64,000 nt of DNA, taken from contig NC_084933.1 in the NCBI RefSeq assembly GCF_958298935.1, forward strand, positions 1,719,001-1,783,000. The letters are read 5' to 3'. This DNA comes from Phragmites australis. Taxonomy: Eukaryota; Streptophyta; Magnoliopsida; Poales; Poaceae. Below, piece after piece: positions 35,601 through 46,885 of this stretch. Position 1 is the first letter of the stretch; each line of letters begins with the position of its first letter. Position numbers and translations under genes: made by a program. The notes beneath the pieces are model-generated. The model was not told where the DNA came from and made no database searches. It saw only the letters and a program-made list of their open reading frames with translations.

Positions 35601-35900
35601 AAGGTAGAAAAGTTATTTTATTTTCTTTATGCATAAGGGTGTACTTATTACTTCTACCATGATATGTTGCATCAGTATCAAACTCTCATGGTCATCCTAA
35701 CAAAAGTAAACATGCTTGCATATGCACTACATCGAAATCAGCACAGTCGTGGTATGAACCAATAGAAAAATGCACCCTAGTTGTTTGCATTACCTTCACC
35801 TTACCTCTGTTGTTGAACCACTGAATATGGTATGGATGAGGATGGGTTCTTGTTGACAAAACAAGCTTCTTGATCAAATCTGAACTTACTAAGTTGTTGT
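32593..35900 (-). pseudogene. Gypsy pol remnant: protease, reverse transcriptase, RNase H, integrase
   Basis: Read on the minus strand. The protease-linked segment (35877-35692) has VLSTRTHPHPYHIQWFNN and VVHMQACLLLLG. The reverse transcriptase (34852-34574) has [20 protein letters not shown] and the catalytic YFDD. RNase H (34414-34151) has PLLQLLNFGKTFELEYDTSG. The integrase zinc region (33837-33650) has ERYMSCCTTCNKAKYR, and the core and C-terminus follow (33540-32593), including MPNTIVSYRDAKFLSHFWRS and a GPIIRARA end. Stops at several junctions (for example between 33394 and 33384, and near 34050) make it non-functional. No chromodomain proper is visible. Confidence 0.85.
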
Positions 35901-37081
35901 AGCTCCCTCCATTAATAATGACTCAAACACGGTAATCCTTGATGATGAGGAACATCTGAAATAAATTGTGGCACTGTAGCTATTCCGCTTGCTCCATTTG
36001 AGTCCTTAACACTCGCTGTACAATGAGGGTCCGATAATACTCCGTCAGAGAACTATTATGATCGAGAGATAGTGGAGCTTGGATAGATTATATTTAATAG
36101 TAAGGAATAACAATTAATGAATTAGATTAGCAAAGCTGAATAAAAGTCCATAGTACTCATCACAGTTACTACCTCGAACGTGTTCCTAGAACTAGCTCAA
36201 GAAACTGAAAATAATAGGACAGATACAAGCACCGAGGAACAAAATTCGCAAAGCAAAATGAATTCTCTTTCTTTCTTTTTCTTTTTTCTGCTGAATTCTT
36301 TTTTTTACTCTTCTTTTTTTACACTCTTTGCCTCTTCTTTCCTTTCCTTTCTTTTTTTTTTTTTTTTTGCGAATGTTACACAAACTTAAAACTCCTATAT
36401 TTCCTTTTTGAGGTCCAATGAGGTGAGTGAGTCACAAACTTTTTTCAGAGAGCAGAGGTATAAAGGTAATAAAAAGATACTATCTCTTTCTCTCTCTGAA
36501 CTTTGGATACCCTTGTTTCGTCTATGATGGTTGAACCCAGGATGGTGATCGAATTCGACTAGGTGGTTGAAATTGAGTAGATGGTCGAATCCGACTAGTG
36601 GTCGAACCCAAGAAGGTGATCGAATTTGACTAGGTGGTTGAACTCAAGTAGATGGTCGAATACGACTGGTGGTCGAACCTAAGTAGGTGGTTAAGGCGAC
36701 TAGTGGTCGAGCTCGAGAGGTGGTTTACGCGACTAGTGGTCGAACCGAGTAGGTGGTCGAAATGACTAGTGGTCACAATCTCAACTATAACAGAAAATAC
36801 CCTAGTTGTAACAGATGCAGCCAAGGGTAAGCTGAGATACACGACAATGAAAACAACAAAGACTCAACATTGGAAACTAGAATAAGATGACTCGACTAGC
36901 AACAAAGACACCGACAATGCGAAAGGCACAAACTGGAAACAAAAATACGAAAAGCACGAAGTGGTTTGGACAGCAGAAAAATAAAGATCTAAATCTTTTT
37001 GTGGGGCAATTTTCTAGACTCTAGGTAGTGGATATGACTAAACAAAGGGGATAACTGAAATTACCTAACGGACAACCAAAG
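35901..37081 (-). other. Gypsy leader region lacking gag
   Basis: Between protease and the primer-binding site there are about 1.2 kb without any gag or zinc-knuckle sequence on either strand. It contains a CT-rich tract (36265-36370, including a T-run ending near 36369) and the tandem repeat at 36540-36790. Either gag was deleted or the region was replaced. Confidence 0.6.
36540..36790. repeat. Short degenerate tandem repeat in the gypsy leader
   Basis: Motifs of the type GACTAGTGGTCGAA and AGGTGGTTGAA / GATGGTCGAA alternate about a dozen times with 15-25 bp spacing. The array lies where gag is expected and has no stable frame. Confidence 0.7.
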
Positions 37082-37094
37082 CTATGATAACATT
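37082..37094 (-). other. Gypsy primer-binding site
   Basis: The minus strand directly after the 5' LTR reads AATGTTATCATAGC, close to TGGTATCAGAGC, the complement of the initiator methionine tRNA 3' end. Two changes suggest age. Confidence 0.6.
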
Positions 37095-37956
37095 TGATGG
37101 GACTATGCCCGATCTTCTGAAGGTTATATGATAAGTTGATTGATAGAGTGTCGATGCTGATGATCCAAAGGCTCCAACCAAAATAGATCAAAAACCCTCG
37201 CAACCAGTACACCACTACTCTGTGGTTATCAACCGTGCCAAGACGTGGTTAATCTTACCAAAAAAGCTTTTTCTACAACCGAATCGAGAACACAAGTAAA
37301 AACAGGTAGATACAATCTGAATATTGCTAATTATCAATAAAGTGCTTGAGTTGGGATTTCACAAACCGAACAAGCAGCAAGACTGTCTAAAACAGAATAA
37401 TCTAAGCAAAATCTGAGTCTAAACTATGACGGCTACTGTATATATATAGAGGGGATATGAGGAGGTCAACCTAGAGTTGTGCAGCAGTGGGAAGAGATGT
37501 ACACAACCTGGACTCTAACCTCTACACGCTTATAAGACCCGACAAGACCCACAACAGTGACATAGCACCTTATTTTATCGACTATGATTAATCTATAAGG
37601 AGTATATCCATTGGAAAAGGCTCATCATAAGCTTTATAGCAAGTCCAAGGACGCCTCAATTGGACTCTGTATGTAAAAGTTATGACCATTTTATTGACGT
37701 GAGACTCCGAGTACACTTTAGGGTTCAAGTAGACTTGTCCTTCGAGTGATGACGTCTAGGCAAATTTGTGATGCTTCTCCCATATTTCTAAGAAACAAAA
37801 CATCATAAGAATTTAGTAGCAACCCATCCAAGAAAGTATGAACAACGATAAATGAGTTCACCTGATAGTTTAATTGTTATGCACGTGCTCTTATAATTGG
37901 TCCTTGTATCTCTTGAGAAGTAGTGTTAGCACGTATTTGAATGAGTGATGTCCTCA
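37095..37956 (-). repeat. 5' LTR of the gypsy element
   Basis: 862 bp, similar throughout to 31791-32671 with scattered substitutions. A TATATATAGAGG element near 37439 lies on the plus strand. Its minus-strand end CCCATCA abuts the primer-binding site. Confidence 0.85.
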
Positions 37957-38104
37957 TCACCGTTAGTTTGACACTGACAAGATGGCCAAATGACAGGGTG
38001 AGAAGAATTTCGCTAGCAACAATGGCGCGGAAGGAGGTGATGGTCTGGTTGGAGGTGGTGTTGTTGTTTGTTATGGTGTTACTGGTGTCAGGTTCTGATT
38101 ACCA

Positions 38105-38321
38105 TGAAAAAACACACTGACCTAGATGACAGGGTAAGAGAGAAGATAGGGTTGCACACAACCGTGCTGATGATCGAGCCTCTGGTTACATAGAGTTGTT
38201 GGATGACAAATAATACCACAACCGACAACAAGATTACAGCTAGTTTGGCATAACAACTCAATCTATAGTTTGTTCAACTGTATCTATCTACAAGTATATA
38301 TAAGGACTCGGTTTTTTAACA
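38105..38321 (-). repeat. Candidate 5' LTR of the Copia remnant
   Basis: The minus strand starts TGTTAAAAAACCGAG at 38321 and ends GTGTGTTTTTTCA at 38105, next to the primer-binding site TGGTAATCAGAACC. The right-hand limit is a guess from the TGTTA start, because the partner LTR is missing. A TATATATA stretch lies at about 38296-38302. Confidence 0.45.
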
Positions 38322-41300
38322 ATGATCACTTGGAAGAAAAAATATTCATTTCCCATGAGCATTGATTGTGGAAAATGAGGATGGGATGTTAATTGTTAAA
38401 ATAGTTGAGAGAAGGCAATATGACATTCTAGACTACCCTTCATATTTCAAGCATGAGATATTTTCAAGCAAGTCACTAGAATAGTTAAATAAATTTGAAA
38501 ATTTTCCAAGTGTCAACCAACTAATAGATTTGAGTGCCTATGCAAGAGAAGTAGAGTGTAGGAGATAAAGAGAGGAGTGAATTGGAGTAGCTACCTAGAT
38601 GAGTGTATTCTTGTGTACTAGTGTTGATATGTTAATACACTTGTGCCTTTAAAGTGGTTGTCTCTTGGTTATTCCATACAACTAGTAAATATTTGGACAC
38701 ATATAAAAAATACACGTGCGTACTTTAGACTTATGGCTTGCACACCTATTTTTAGTAAACAAATATATCTAAACATGAGCATTTAATTCTATTTTTGGAC
38801 TCTTTTTACATCTGAACTTGCAACATTTATTTGTGACCCACTTTAATGTGTGGCAAAAAAACAGAGAAAACATTTGATAAAAAATTCATTTGTTCGTCTG
38901 CTCTTAAATGCAGTTATGTAAGCAACTCTGTGAAAAAATGTAAGCAAATTAGAATGGATCCGTGAGCAATTAAGAAGCAGTTAAGGTAATTTAGATCGTA
39001 TGTTCAACAACTTTTGTGAACAAATTAGAATAATTCAAAAGCAATATCAGATCTAGCTGTACATATTCTCAATTAAAAAATAAGAACAATTTTGTTGCAA
39101 GCAAATTTCATAAAAGCAAATTGGTTCAAACTCGCAAGTATTTTTATATTTTCATAAGCAACATAGGTGTGTATGCTATAAGACTAGAGTATTCATGTGT
39201 AGTTTTTAGATTTTACCTAAGTATTTAGTGCATTAAGTTGTAATTCACTACGAGTGACTTAGTTGTCCGAAATTGCATTGTTTTGGCATCAATACAATTG
39301 CCAGATGATCGAGACTCATAGTTAACAATGAGCTATGATATACTAGCTCACTAAGTAATTTTAAAATAAAAGACTAATTCCAAACATATTAGGGTCAATT
39401 GTCATAGAATAGGAACATGTTAAGATAATAAAGCATGTTCCATGACATCTAAATACCCGTAAAAGTATCTCGTCAAGCATAATTCCTTTTATATGTGGCC
39501 AGATGAAAGAGGAGGGTTATTCTCAACTGTTGGCACCTGCATCACTTGAGAATCTCCATGTCATAGGATGTAATGTCACAGATACTATGCTAAATAATGG
39601 CCTATAATGCTCTGCATCCATAATTATATTGAATTTATCTTAAATTCTTTTTTTTTACAACAATTCCTCCAAAAGCGATGAGGATTTCCGCTAGGCTTCA
39701 ACAACTCTATATCTCTAATTGTGCCCACTTTACTCTCCAATTCTCAAATTAGCATTAAAGAGGTGTTCCAAGCATATGACCCTTCACGATGATATAAAAG
39801 TGTGAGTCCATGGTGAACTCACAACTTATGGCATATCCCTTGTGCCACAACATTTTTTCTAGAGAAGCATGCTCATCGCTAGTGAGCCTTAGAATCCAAT
39901 ATTAGGAGGAATGAATGGAAGAAAACATCCTGCTTCAGTTAACTTCACTAAAAGACCTCACACTTAGTTTATATAACTGAAACGTGGTGAGCTTGACATT
40001 ACTGCATAGTTTTGATTTGTTTTCCCTCCAAAATATCCAATCTCTCCTAGCACTTCCTGCATCTCTGCAGTCTTTTGAAGTTTTTCTTTTTCTTGTGATA
40101 AAGTTGTTCTTGGAGAACTGCCAAAAGTACGGAGATCCAAGCTGGTAAAAGATTGGACAAATCCATGATAAGAAATTTACTAATATTGAAGTATGAATAA
40201 ATTGCATACCATCTTTTCTTCCTTCATCGATCCCTCTTCACGGCCACTCCCTTCAAGCGCACGCTCCTCCTCTTTGGTCTCACATCTCCTATCATCATCG
40301 CCTCTTGCCTCCTTTGTTCACACCTCCCCTCCGGTCATCCTCTCGCCTCTCTGGTTCCCTCCGCCTATTCTATGACCAGCAACTGTCTCTGGCTAGTCCC
40401 CATTTTTAAAATCGGCTAGTCCCGATTTGCTCTTCCACTTTTGTGCATCCTCAGATCTTCACTCCCTCGCACGGAAGTTGTCCGATGAAATGCCATTAAG
40501 TGACACCGCGACATTCACCACTCTATTGTATTCACTTGTGTAGGCAGATGAACCGGATATGAGCTAGGGGTGTGACAATGGGGAGAGAGCATTGGCTGAT
40601 CCTGCTGCTCCTCATCACCCCCCCCCCCCCAACCATGTTTGTGTGAGGCAGGAGAGAGAGGGGAGGCTGGAGGTTGAAGATGATTGTGACATGGCAGCTA
40701 GTTGGCAAAGCCCAAGAGATGTGGCTCATGTGGTGGCAAAACCACTTGTAAAACCAGCTATAGGGGTGTTGTGAGCTATTGCAAGATTACAAGGTTAAGT
40801 GAATCGAAACATACTTTAAAGGATAAAGTGGACTCTCATGATACGTCAGGAAGTAAAGTGGACTTATTCTTATGTGATCAGGAACATATATGTGTGGATT
40901 ATGGGTTATTTACCAAGCAATTTGTCACAAAACTTGCAATCTCATTTTGGATGAGCAATGATAACGCTTTCCTTTTATCCAATATATTCGTAATTGTGAT
41001 GTGAAGTATTGACCCATCTACATGATTTTGATTGGTCGTTGGTGATCTCTAGTGAAACAGATCGGCATTTAAGTAACCTTGTTTCATGGACTGTCATTTC
41101 TGAAGACGTTGAGCATAGTCTATCATACAGGGTTAGTAGACATTGCCATTTGACAAGAGCCCATGAAACAGACTGCCTGAATTATTGTCGCCAATCTCAA
41201 GTCTCAATTTATTTTGCAAAATAAAATAAAATAAAAATCTCAAGTTGGTGCTAGTTGTAACTTTATGCTTGTGTACTTTGTAAAAATTATGAAGAAATTA

Positions 41301-42594
41301 ATAAAACTCTAAATGAAGTGAAACTAATTTTATAGATCCTCTTAAGATACATCTTACACATAAAAAATACGTGTTAGCATGTTAATATTTTTCTTAACAT
41401 GAGTTAATAAATAAGCTGTATGCTTTTTCTTTTTTCTTTTCCGAAGCTTCCTCTCTATAAAATATGATGCAAAGGACATTATTTTTTAAAAAAAATCACT
41501 GAAGGTCTTAAATTGTCTCTAGTATTTTTAGAAATTTTATAATTTTTTATTTTTTAATACCATATTAGCAAATCAATGTCAACTGGGCTGGTTAAGTTGT
41601 CGTCACGTAAAATGAACTCACCATCAAAACCAGTTAAGAAGATAAATTATACTGATTTAAATAATTGAAAGAGGTGAGATATCTTATTTTGTGGTTCAAA
41701 GAGATAAACAGACTCGAGCATAATTGAATAAGGCAATATAGATTTTTTCCTAGTTCCAATCCCCCAATCGCCCAGGACGAACGCGGCGCCAAGGCAAGGC
41801 AGGCGTGGGCGAGTGGCAGCCGTTGGGCTGACGAGGCAGCCGGTGGGCGCCCGGCGTGGCAGTGCAGCATGGGGTTACTGGCAACTGGAGGCGGGTGGCA
41901 GTAGGCGACCGAGGTTTTGTGCGCGCGGAGGCAGGCAGCCGGCCAGGTAGAGATATATAGGCGCCGGCCATCAGAGAGCAGATACTGTTATTGTATTAAC
42001 ACCTGAGGCTCTGGTTGTTTGCAATTTGGATTTGCGAAATTTACCAGTTGTAGTTAAAATCAGCTATTCGTAATTCATCTGTATATTTGAAAAAAATGGA
42101 GAAAACAACGCTGCACACTTAATTTTCAAGCAATACATGTACCAGTACCCATGCAGTAATGACTAATGCCAGCGCATTTTCTCAGTATGACTTTGCTTTG
42201 AACTAGCCAGTTATATATATTAATGTATAAGACATAAAACTATCCTGTGTTAGCTAGTGGCGGATGCAGAAGAGCTCATGCACCTCTCTCCCCTCCTCTT
42301 CTTCCTTTTCCTCTTTTTTTTCTTCCTCTCTTTTCTTCCTTCTCTCATTCATAACAAAAAAAATTGTTTAGGGAGGCTCAGGGGGCTTTCAGGAAGCAGT
42401 AGTGGGGCTGGAGCACCCCAGATCCTTGGAAGTGTAGTTAGTAACATCTAACGAAGAATCCTGCAGACAACACATTACAACATGATTTACACTTACTGCA
42501 ACGGAAACCGGGTATGCTCTGAATGGGGTGAAAGGCTATCTACACTGGCAAATGACATAAGCAAAACTTACTAAACTAGTGATTTCGATAGATT
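38322..42594. other. Gene-free intergenic region
   Basis: About 4.3 kb, mostly AT-rich. Short open frames (for example 39935-40207, 40702-41004, 41009-41224) have no recognisable domain and no splice context. A C-run of about 14 occurs near 40617-40630. A short GC-rich patch (41755-41975) contains overlapping frames on the minus strand only. I see no transposon ends that I can defend. Confidence 0.5.
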
Positions 42595-42770
42595 GTTATG
42601 CAACTTTTTATTGATCAGTACCATGTTAAACTTAAAACACCTCTCAACCAACGTAAAGCACAGAGCACAGAGAATGTTATGCAACTTTTTATTGATCAGG
42701 GGTGCAAGGAATCTAAAGCGCATAGCACAGTGGTGTAGTACATACAGCATTTATTGGGATACAACTCATA
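42595..42770 (-). repeat. Duplicated 80-bp unit in the NLR 3' UTR with two poly(A) signals
   Basis: The segment GTTATGCAACTTTTTATTGA occurs at 42595 and 42676, and the sequence that follows each copy is related (AAAGCACAGAGCACAG and AAAGCGCATAGCACAG), so an 80-bp unit was duplicated in tandem. On the minus strand, the NLR's strand, each copy carries AATAAA, giving two possible poly(A) signals 140-230 bp past the stop. Confidence 0.65.
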
Positions 42771-42838
42771 CATACATCAGAGTAACCATGAGTAGCATGA
42801 ACGACAACAGACGGACACAACACAAACACTTACGGTAA

Positions 42839-45767
42839 TTACTTTAGAGCCTCACGGATTGCATTATGTATGACAACAGGATGGTTTGGATGTGCTGCCA
42901 TGTCTTGTATGATTGGATACGGCTTGCAGTCACCATTGAGCTCAATCTCTTTCAGAGCTGGAAGGCCTTTGAGTCCAGAAAGAGATACCATTTCCGTGAA
43001 AGCCCAAACTATCTTCTCGAGCTTAGGAGCAGCTCCATTCCCAAAGTGGATGGTGGTGATGTCAGAGACCTCAACAATAAGATACTTGAGATTTTGGAAC
43101 TCTTCATCCTTGAGGGCGAGCCTCATTTCTATGTATGACTTGTGCCAAAGCCTGAGACAGCGCAAGTTAACGAGCTCACCAAGAATCCGTATGGCATTGT
43201 CCATCAAGGAGGTGCCACATAGAGTTATCTTGACAAGTTGGCGAAGCTCCTTAATCCAATTAGGCAGCCCAGTTATGTTGCCATTGATGCTGAGGCTCTC
43301 AAGAGATTTGGGGGGTGAAAATGCTGTCTTCACCATGTTCAGGTCAGGAGTCTCACTGCTGTCAGTGAGCTCAATTCGGACTGACAAAGAGCAGAGACAT
43401 TCATTCAGCCTCTCAATTACCCGTAGAAAATGACCGAGACGGGCTTCCTTGCCACGGAGAACTACACCCAGTTTTCTTAGTTGCTGCAGCCGTCCAACAT
43501 CCATCAACTCGTCAGCACTGTTGGAAACTTCAACATGGCACAAAATCTGCAAATCTGTCATGCTCCCAATTCCACGAGGCATATGCACAGTGGAAAATGA
43601 TCTGCCTGATCTGATGGAATCATCCTTTGTTTGTTGATCTTCAATGTGGCCGGCGAGCAGATGCATTAGCTTCGGTAGCACGATGGCTTTTGCGGTCAAT
43701 GTCCGTATCTTGGTTTGCCTGATGTCAAGCGTCTCTAAGTACCTGAGCTTCTCAATGTCCTTTGGGAGCTCGGTTACACCCGTGTTCCTTATACTCAGAT
43801 ACTTGAGCTGAAATACCTTGTCGCAGATGTCTTGGATGTGGTGTTTCTTCAAGCCTTTGAATCCTTCTAGGTCCAGCACTTCCACCAATCCTAATGGAGA
43901 AAATGTTGGCAGCGACTCGAGAAATACTTCTGTGTAATCCATGTCCGCGGAACATTTAGAATCCTCTGAATCTGCTGGAATGGGAGGCTTGCGCGTGTTC
44001 CAGCAGGTGGTGGATTGTTGAGCACCCTTTACATTCTTGATCTTCTTCTTCTTCTTAAGGAGTTGGAGGTGTTGCAGCCTGATTCCATTGCGGATGGAAA
44101 GGCGGCAAGCCAAGTCAGGTGGCAGGTCTGTGTCAACCAAGCCCTCATCTCTGGCCATCTTGGTAATGAATGATAGAACACGATGATGCACCGTGCAGCT
44201 CTTCACTTTGCCAGCAGCGCCAATGTCGACAGGACAAACCAGACCAAGAACCACAAGTGCATTGAAACAGCGCTCAGCTTCATCTGTTGCAACCAGCCCA
44301 TCTCTTTTGGTGATGAGGTTTTCAGCAGCCCATCGCCTGACTATGCTTGTCCTCTTGACTCTGAAATCCTGGGGAGAGCTGGACTGCAGAGACATCCTCT
44401 CAAAGAGAATGGACAGATACAACAAGCAGCTCTTGTAATGGCTGGGTAGGTCGTTGTAGCAGAATTGTATCATATGTGTAGCAATGATGCTCCCAAATGT
44501 CAGGTTGTCCAGCAGATGCTGCGGTTCTTCCCTGGTTCTGTTGGGATTGACATACAGGGCACGAAGGAACATCTCCATGGAAAAGAAATTCCCGCCGCGC
44601 TTCATCAGAATTTTTCTTATGATCTCCTGCAGGTCGCCGTCGCAACGGTCACCGACCAGCGCGACGGCTTTCTCATGGAAAAGGGTGTCGATGTGCAGAT
44701 AGTTCTTGACCTTGTAGGGAACAGATGCACGAGGTGGGATCCATGTTGTCACAATGATGGCACTTCCAGCTGAAAGGGAGTCGCCATTGCCATCGGCAGA
44801 GAAATGACAAGCAGCAGATTCTATCTCTGTCCTTATCGACCCGTCCGGATCGTTAGCGGCGACAATCAAGAACCTTTTGCCCTTGAGATGATCCTTGAGC
44901 TTCTTCACCAACTTCTCCTCCTCATCCATGTCGCCGCCCATTGGTACGCCCTCCGGCTCCGGCTTTTCTGAATGATCCCCAGCAAGTGGGGGTAGCTGCT
45001 CCAGTATGCACTGGAGCGTCGCCTTGCGCGGCGTGTACTTCTCGACGCCATTGATCCAGGCCTTGAGATTGAAGCTGCTCGACACGGACGGATGCTCGTA
45101 CAACTTCCTTGCGAGTGGGTACTCGTCTTCCTGGTATTGCCTTCGTACAATGGCGATGACTCTGAGCGCCGTTGCGGATGGCCACGGGGTAGCTGCTTGG
45201 TCAGCCAGCCGATCACCTCCCGGACGTCGTCGTTCAAGAAGTCGGTGGCGTTCGCTAGAGCTCGCCTCCGTGCGTCGTCTTGTTCCTCCTTCACGGCAGT
45301 GGTCGCCACGCGAACTGCTGGTGCCACGGGCGGGACGGTGACGTCGTACCTGAGCCGCCTCTCGGCCTCTCGCCCAGGTCACGCGCCCGGGCCTTGAGCT
45401 CCCTGATCCGCATCGCAATGCGGTGCCTGGCCGGCATGGTGCGCAGCAGCAGCGGGGCACGGCGGAGGGTGGCCAGGACGCCGGCGCCACCGGCCCCTGG
45501 GGTGTCAGCGAGGCACTGCACGTAGCCGTCGATGCAGTTCTGGGAGTCGTAGGCGAGCTCCTTGACCTGCTTGTCCCACGCCCGGACCTGGTGGTTGGGG
45601 CGCTCGGCGGCGGCCACGTCGAGGAGGAAGCCGTTCATGCTCTCCATCTCGTCCTTGATGAACTCCACGTCGCCCCGGACGCCGCGCAGCAGCTGCGCCT
45701 CCTCCAGGAGCACCGACGAGAGGCGGCCCAGCAGCGAGTCCACGGCGCTCTGAGCAGTGCCGGCCAT
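42839..45767 (-). pseudogene. CC-NB-LRR (NLR) disease-resistance gene relative with N-terminal frameshifts
   Basis: The start is MAGTAQSAVDSLL at 45767, an Rx-type coiled coil with VRAWDKQVKELAYDSQNCID at the EDVID position. The frame shifts at 45358-45374, where GAGAGGCC is tandemly repeated. It continues as RYDVTVPPVAPAVRV...VREVIGWLTKQLP and shifts again near 45165-45190. From there the frame is open to the stop at 42839 (over 730 codons). Motifs: RVIAIV with no P-loop in frame, KRFLIVAANDPDG at the Walker B site (LDDVW expected), SAIIVTTW (RNBS-B), HYKSCLLYLSIL (RNBS-D), VHH in place of MHD, then leucine-rich repeats from about 43960 to the end. The gene has no intron. NLRs are intracellular immune receptors; this copy cannot make a full-length receptor. 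It is a pseudogene or a locus with assembly errors. Confidence 0.85.
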
Positions 45768-46079
45768 CTCTCTCCCTCTCTCTGGACGTGTTTGGAACTT
45801 TGGACGTGCTAGAAATGGGCCGGGGAAACCAAGCAAATGGATGCCACGCAGCAAGGCACTCGAGGACTAGTAAAGCGAAGGTGGCGCGTGGATATGTGCG
45901 ATCGAGCATGTGCACGCTAGCTTGCATCCATGGAACAAGTTATGCGAAAGCATTCATGGCAACGGATTCCATTCCAAACTTACTAAATCAGTCCGGTCGC
46001 CTTTGCGAAGACAGCTACCTGGTCACCGGCAGAGAGCAAAGGATGACTTTCATCATCGGACATTACTACAGTAGGAAAC
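45768..46079. other. NLR upstream region
   Basis: About 310 bp between the NLR start codon and the first readable part of the old LINE. No clear minus-strand TATA box stands out, and I see no other gene. Confidence 0.35.
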
Positions 46080-46276
46080 AGATCAATGCCATGAGTCAAC
46101 GCTTGCTGATGAATCAATGGTGATTTAAATTGTGTAATAGTTCTGGTTATTTGTGGCAGGACATGCTTAGAAAGAAATATCGTGTGGCTAATCAAGAAAC
46201 TTGTTCTCAAACTGAAACATTCTTATGGGGACTCCCAGTTCTGTTTTGGTTTAGTGAAAGTTAAGGATTTGTTCTT
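46080..46276 (+). pseudogene. Old LINE (host of the nest), left fragment
   Basis: The plus strand, across frames, reads LLMNQW*FKLCNSSGYLWQDMLRKKY, then YGDSQFCFGLVKVKDLFF, ending at the Copia insertion. This is the conserved stretch between reverse transcriptase and the zinc-binding domain of plant LINE polyproteins (usual form WFKL..GLWQ..LRKKY ... DSxFWxGLxKVKxxFF). It continues on the other side of the Copia element at 56924. It is heavily mutated. Confidence 0.7.
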
Positions 46277-46439
46277 TGTGGAACATTAAGTTGAAATGTA
46301 TTTTGGTTTATATCGATGAGTTGTTAATAACGTTGTATTTGAAAAGATTTTGGTTGGTATAAGCTTGTGCGTGTGTGATCTTATTTATGGCTAACTAAAG
46401 TTTGAATTAGAGCAGACCGTTTCAGAGTCTAGAAAATTA

Positions 46440-46885
46440 TGTCTCACTGAAACATCCGGTGTATGGTTTTTTATCACATCGGATAGTCCGGTGTTACGGT
46501 GAAGTGAGCACCGAAGCATTTTTAGGGCTAAAGCAGAAATGGAAGCAAACACCAGATAGTCCGGTAATGGCTTTAAGAGAGCCGGAGTATTTTTTGCAAA
46601 GAGAAGATTATTGGCGTCAAGTTTGATTATGTACGTCGGATAGTCCAGTGCTGAAATTGTGAACACCAGAGAATGCATCGGACCTTTTATTGCAGAGATG
46701 TTGCAGAAAAGTGGTTCGATGGATTGCCATACACCGGATTATTTGGTGATGGATATGAGGTCACCGGAAACTTTTACCGGACCTTTTCTTGCAGAGAGCA
46801 AATTTTTTCTGGAACAGATAGTGCTATACTCACCGGATGGTCCGGTGTTTAGGAGCAGAACACACCGGAACATCCGGTGTTCGCG
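46440..46885 (+). repeat. Cluster of palindromic CCGGAT(A/G)GTCCGG motifs in the LTR
   Basis: Eight to ten copies or half-copies of a palindromic motif (CACCGGATGGTCCGGTG at about 46833, CACCGGAACATCCGGTG at 46862, CGGATAGTCCGGTG at 46480, and degenerate ones at 46455, 46551, 46640, 46732, 46762). They sit upstream of the LTR promoter. The same cluster is in the 3' LTR at 55126-55560. Confidence 0.75.

Larger units (their letters stand above)
31791..37956 (-). mobile_element. Ty3/gypsy retrotransposon without gag, minus strand (CRM-like chromovirus)
   Basis: LTRs are at 31791-32671 (3' copy) and 37095-37956 (5' copy). On the minus strand both run from TGAGGACATCAC to CCCATCA. The flanks TCATC (31786-31790) and TCACC (37957-37961) form a target duplication with one mismatch. 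The primer-binding site next to the 5' LTR reads TGTTATCATAGC, a mutated initiator-tRNA type (TGGTATCAGAGC). The purine tract before the 3' LTR is GAGGGGGAGGATGA. Protease, reverse transcriptase, RNase H and integrase follow one another, but there is no gag where it should be. The integrase frame runs into the 3' LTR and shows the TPIQEGEDDEDIT...GPIIRARA tail, a CRM-like trait. It is inserted in the Copia gag. Confidence 0.85.
28390..38321 (-). mobile_element. Copia retrotransposon remnant, minus strand, carrying two later insertions
   Basis: From right to left it has a candidate 5' LTR (38105-38321), a primer-binding site reading TGGTAATCAGAACC just inside it, a leader and gag start, then gag, zinc knuckle, protease, integrase, reverse transcriptase and RNase H ending near 28390. 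A 3' LTR matching 38105-38321 is not found, so the 3' end is deleted. A gypsy element (31791-37956) splits gag, and a MITE (30653-30919) splits protease. Domain wording ([24 protein letters not shown]) fits the Ale/Retrofit side of Copia, which is an inference. Many stops make it dead. Confidence 0.8.

Noticed and set aside
40580..41224. Plus-strand frames of 60-100 codons around the C-run
   Set aside because: No domain, no splice context, no family resemblance; typical chance frames in intergenic DNA.
45291..45490. N-terminal part of the 883-codon NLR frame (MAPASWPPSA... onward) taken as the true start
   Set aside because: Before about 45180 this frame is Arg/Ser-rich shadow. The coiled coil is in a different frame starting at 45767, so the long frame begins at a frameshift, not at a start codon.
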